From Gemmatimonadota bacterium (GTDB lineage Bacteria > ARS69): DNA of 6,870 nt. Of the stretch, positions 5,856 through 6,870 are shown piece by piece. The DNA is taken from assembly GCA_021604925.1 (NCBI GenBank), contig BQJX01000150.1:1-6870 (forward strand), written 5' to 3'. The notes beneath the pieces are model-generated. The model saw only the letters and a list, made by a program, of their open reading frames with translations. It was not told the origin of the DNA and did no database searches. Made by a program: the position numbers and the translations under genes. Position 1 is the first letter of the stretch, and every line of letters starts with the position of its first letter.

Positions 5856-6870
5856 ATGATTTCCCATCCGAAAATTCGCCTTCTGAAACGCGTGTTCCGC
5901 CACCGGGGGCTTCTGGCCGCGGTGCTGGTTTTCACGGGCCTCTACGCGGTTGTCTCCGGGGTGTCCCTGGGGATGGTGCTGCCGTTCGTGGATCTGCTCT
6001 TCTCCGGGAACCAGGGCGCGCCGCCGGAGCTGTCCGCGACGGCGGGACCCCTGGACCATTTCCGGTGGCAGGTGGAGTCGCGAGCGGCGGAGTGGTTCTT
6101 CGCCGGGGAGCCGCGCGACGCGCTCCGCCGGATCTGCCTGTTGCTGGCGCTGGGCTTCGCCGCCAAGGGGTTCTTCGGTTTCGTGCTGGCGGTGTTCTCC
6201 GTCACGCTGGAAGAGCGCGTGCTCAAGGATCTTCGCGACGATCTCTTCCTGCATCTGCAGGGACTGTCCATGGGCTGGTTCGAAGGGCGTCGGGCCGGCG
6301 AACTCCTGTCGCGCGCCACGAACGACGTCTCCGTGGTGCGCAAGGCCGTGTCGTCCATGTACCGGAGCCTGCCCCGGGACGCCCTGCTGGTCGTGGTGTA
6401 CCTGGCCGTCGTGTTCATCGCGAGTTGGCGACTGGCGCTTCTGTGCCTGATCGTGTTCCCTCTCCTGTCCGTGGCCATTGCCGCCATCGGGCGCAAGATC
6501 CGCAAACACTCGCGGCGGGCGCAGGAGCGGATGGCCGACATCTCCAGCGTGTTCCACGAGAACATCGCCGGCATGCGGGTCGTGAAGGCGTTCGGCGCGG
6601 GCGCGTACGCGATTGCCCGTTTCCGGGACGTGACCGAGAGCTACCTGCGCTCGGTGGTGCGGATGCGGCGGATCTCGTCCGTGGCGGCACCCACGGCGGA
6701 GTTCATGGGGGCTCTGGGGGCGATGATCGTGCTCTGGGCCGGAGGGAACCAGGTGCTGGCCGGCACCGGGCTGTCGCCCACGTGGTTCGTGATCTTCCTG
6801 GCAGCCATGGTCTCGTTGATGCAGCCCGTGCGCAGTCTCACGCAGATCCATACCCATCTGCAGGAAGGCG
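5856..6870 (+). CDS. MsbA-like ABC transporter, N-terminal membrane domain (3' truncated)
   Basis: The frame is open from ATG 5856 to the window end with no stop, giving 338 residues of what should be a roughly 580-600 residue fused membrane-ATPase half-transporter. The layout is the type I exporter fold: TM1 at about 19-49, TM2 about 92-116, TM3 about 173-190, TM4 about 192-211, TM5 about 276-298 and TM6 about 307-324. Family landmarks are the LRDDLFLHLQGL-M-WFEGRRAGELLSRATNDV run (126-158), FHENIAGMRVVKAFGA (233-248) and the TM6-end MQPVRSLTQIHTHLQEG (322-338). This pattern is typical of the MsbA/lipid exporter branch, which flips lipid A-core across the inner membrane using ATP; the lipid A neighbours support that, but drug or other lipid exporters share the fold. 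Walker A, signature and Walker B motifs lie beyond the edge. No clear Shine-Dalgarno precedes the ATG; the 42 bases upstream are pyrimidine-rich. The segment between TM1 and TM2 (about 50-90) looks longer than in E. coli MsbA. Confidence 0.82.
   Translation, partial: MISHPKIRLLKRVFRHRGLLAAVLVFTGLYAVVSGVSLGMVLPFVDLLFSGNQGAPPELSATAGPLDHFRWQVESRAAEWFFAGEPRDALRRICLLLALGFAAKGFFGFVLAVFSVTLEERVLKDLRDDLFLHLQGLSMGWFEGRRAGELLSRATNDVSVVRKAVSSMYRSLPRDALLVVVYLAVVFIASWRLALLCLIVFPLLSVAIAAIGRKIRKHSRRAQERMADISSVFHENIAGMRVVKAFGAGAYAIARFRDVTESYLRSVVRMRRISSVAAPTAEFMGALGAMIVLWAGGNQVLAGTGLSPTWFVIFLAAMVSLMQPVRSLTQIHTHLQEG

Noticed and set aside
5418..6857. A 479-codon open frame on the - strand opposite the GT9 end and the ABC transporter
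   Set aside because: The translation is low in hydrophobic residues and full of His, Gln, Arg and Gly with no family motif. The + strand reads as a clear ABC exporter membrane domain.

Overview
The window is a high-GC, densely packed stretch of a Gram-negative-type bacterial chromosome, with every gene on the + strand. It carries lipid A/Kdo genes (a DUF374 acyltransferase tail, waaA, lpxK), the NAD-biosynthesis gene nadB, a small gene of the Minf_1886 family, a family 9 glycosyltransferase, and the start of an MsbA-like ABC exporter. Minf_1886-type proteins are known mainly from Planctomycetes, Verrucomicrobia and related uncultivated lineages. Together with the lipid A genes, the high GC and the divergent motifs in the enzymes, this suggests an uncultivated, outer-membrane-bearing bacterium of the PVC or FCB type. 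The exact phylum cannot be fixed from the sequence alone.

Region 1 (1-4083) is one tightly coupled unit: DUF374 acyltransferase (3' end only), waaA, lpxK, nadB. Each of the three junctions is the same 4-base GTGA overlap, in which a GTG start codon overlaps the TGA stop of the gene before it. Translational coupling through the whole chain is therefore likely. The first three products fit outer-membrane lipid A assembly: acyl transfer, Kdo addition and lipid A 4'-phosphorylation. NadB, the FAD-dependent L-aspartate oxidase of de novo NAD synthesis, is functionally foreign to that set but is coupled to it in the same way.

Region 2 (4084-4189) is the largest intergenic gap, 106 bases. It holds a hairpin directly after the nadB stop and a plausible sigma70-like promoter, so it may be a transcription-unit boundary.

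Region 3 (4190-6870) holds the Minf_1886-family gene, a divergent GT9 glycosyltransferase with a TTG start, and an ABC exporter whose membrane domain is visible but whose ATPase domain lies beyond the window. The GT9 enzyme and the exporter return to the envelope theme, as a lipid A-core sugar transferase and a lipid flippase.

No RNA genes, mobile elements, CRISPR arrays or large repeats were seen. There is no gene-free stretch over 300 bases. The region looks like ordinary core-genome content. The points most worth a second look are the nadB coupling, the uncharacterised Minf_1886 gene, and motif substitutions in WaaA, LpxK and the GT9 protein.
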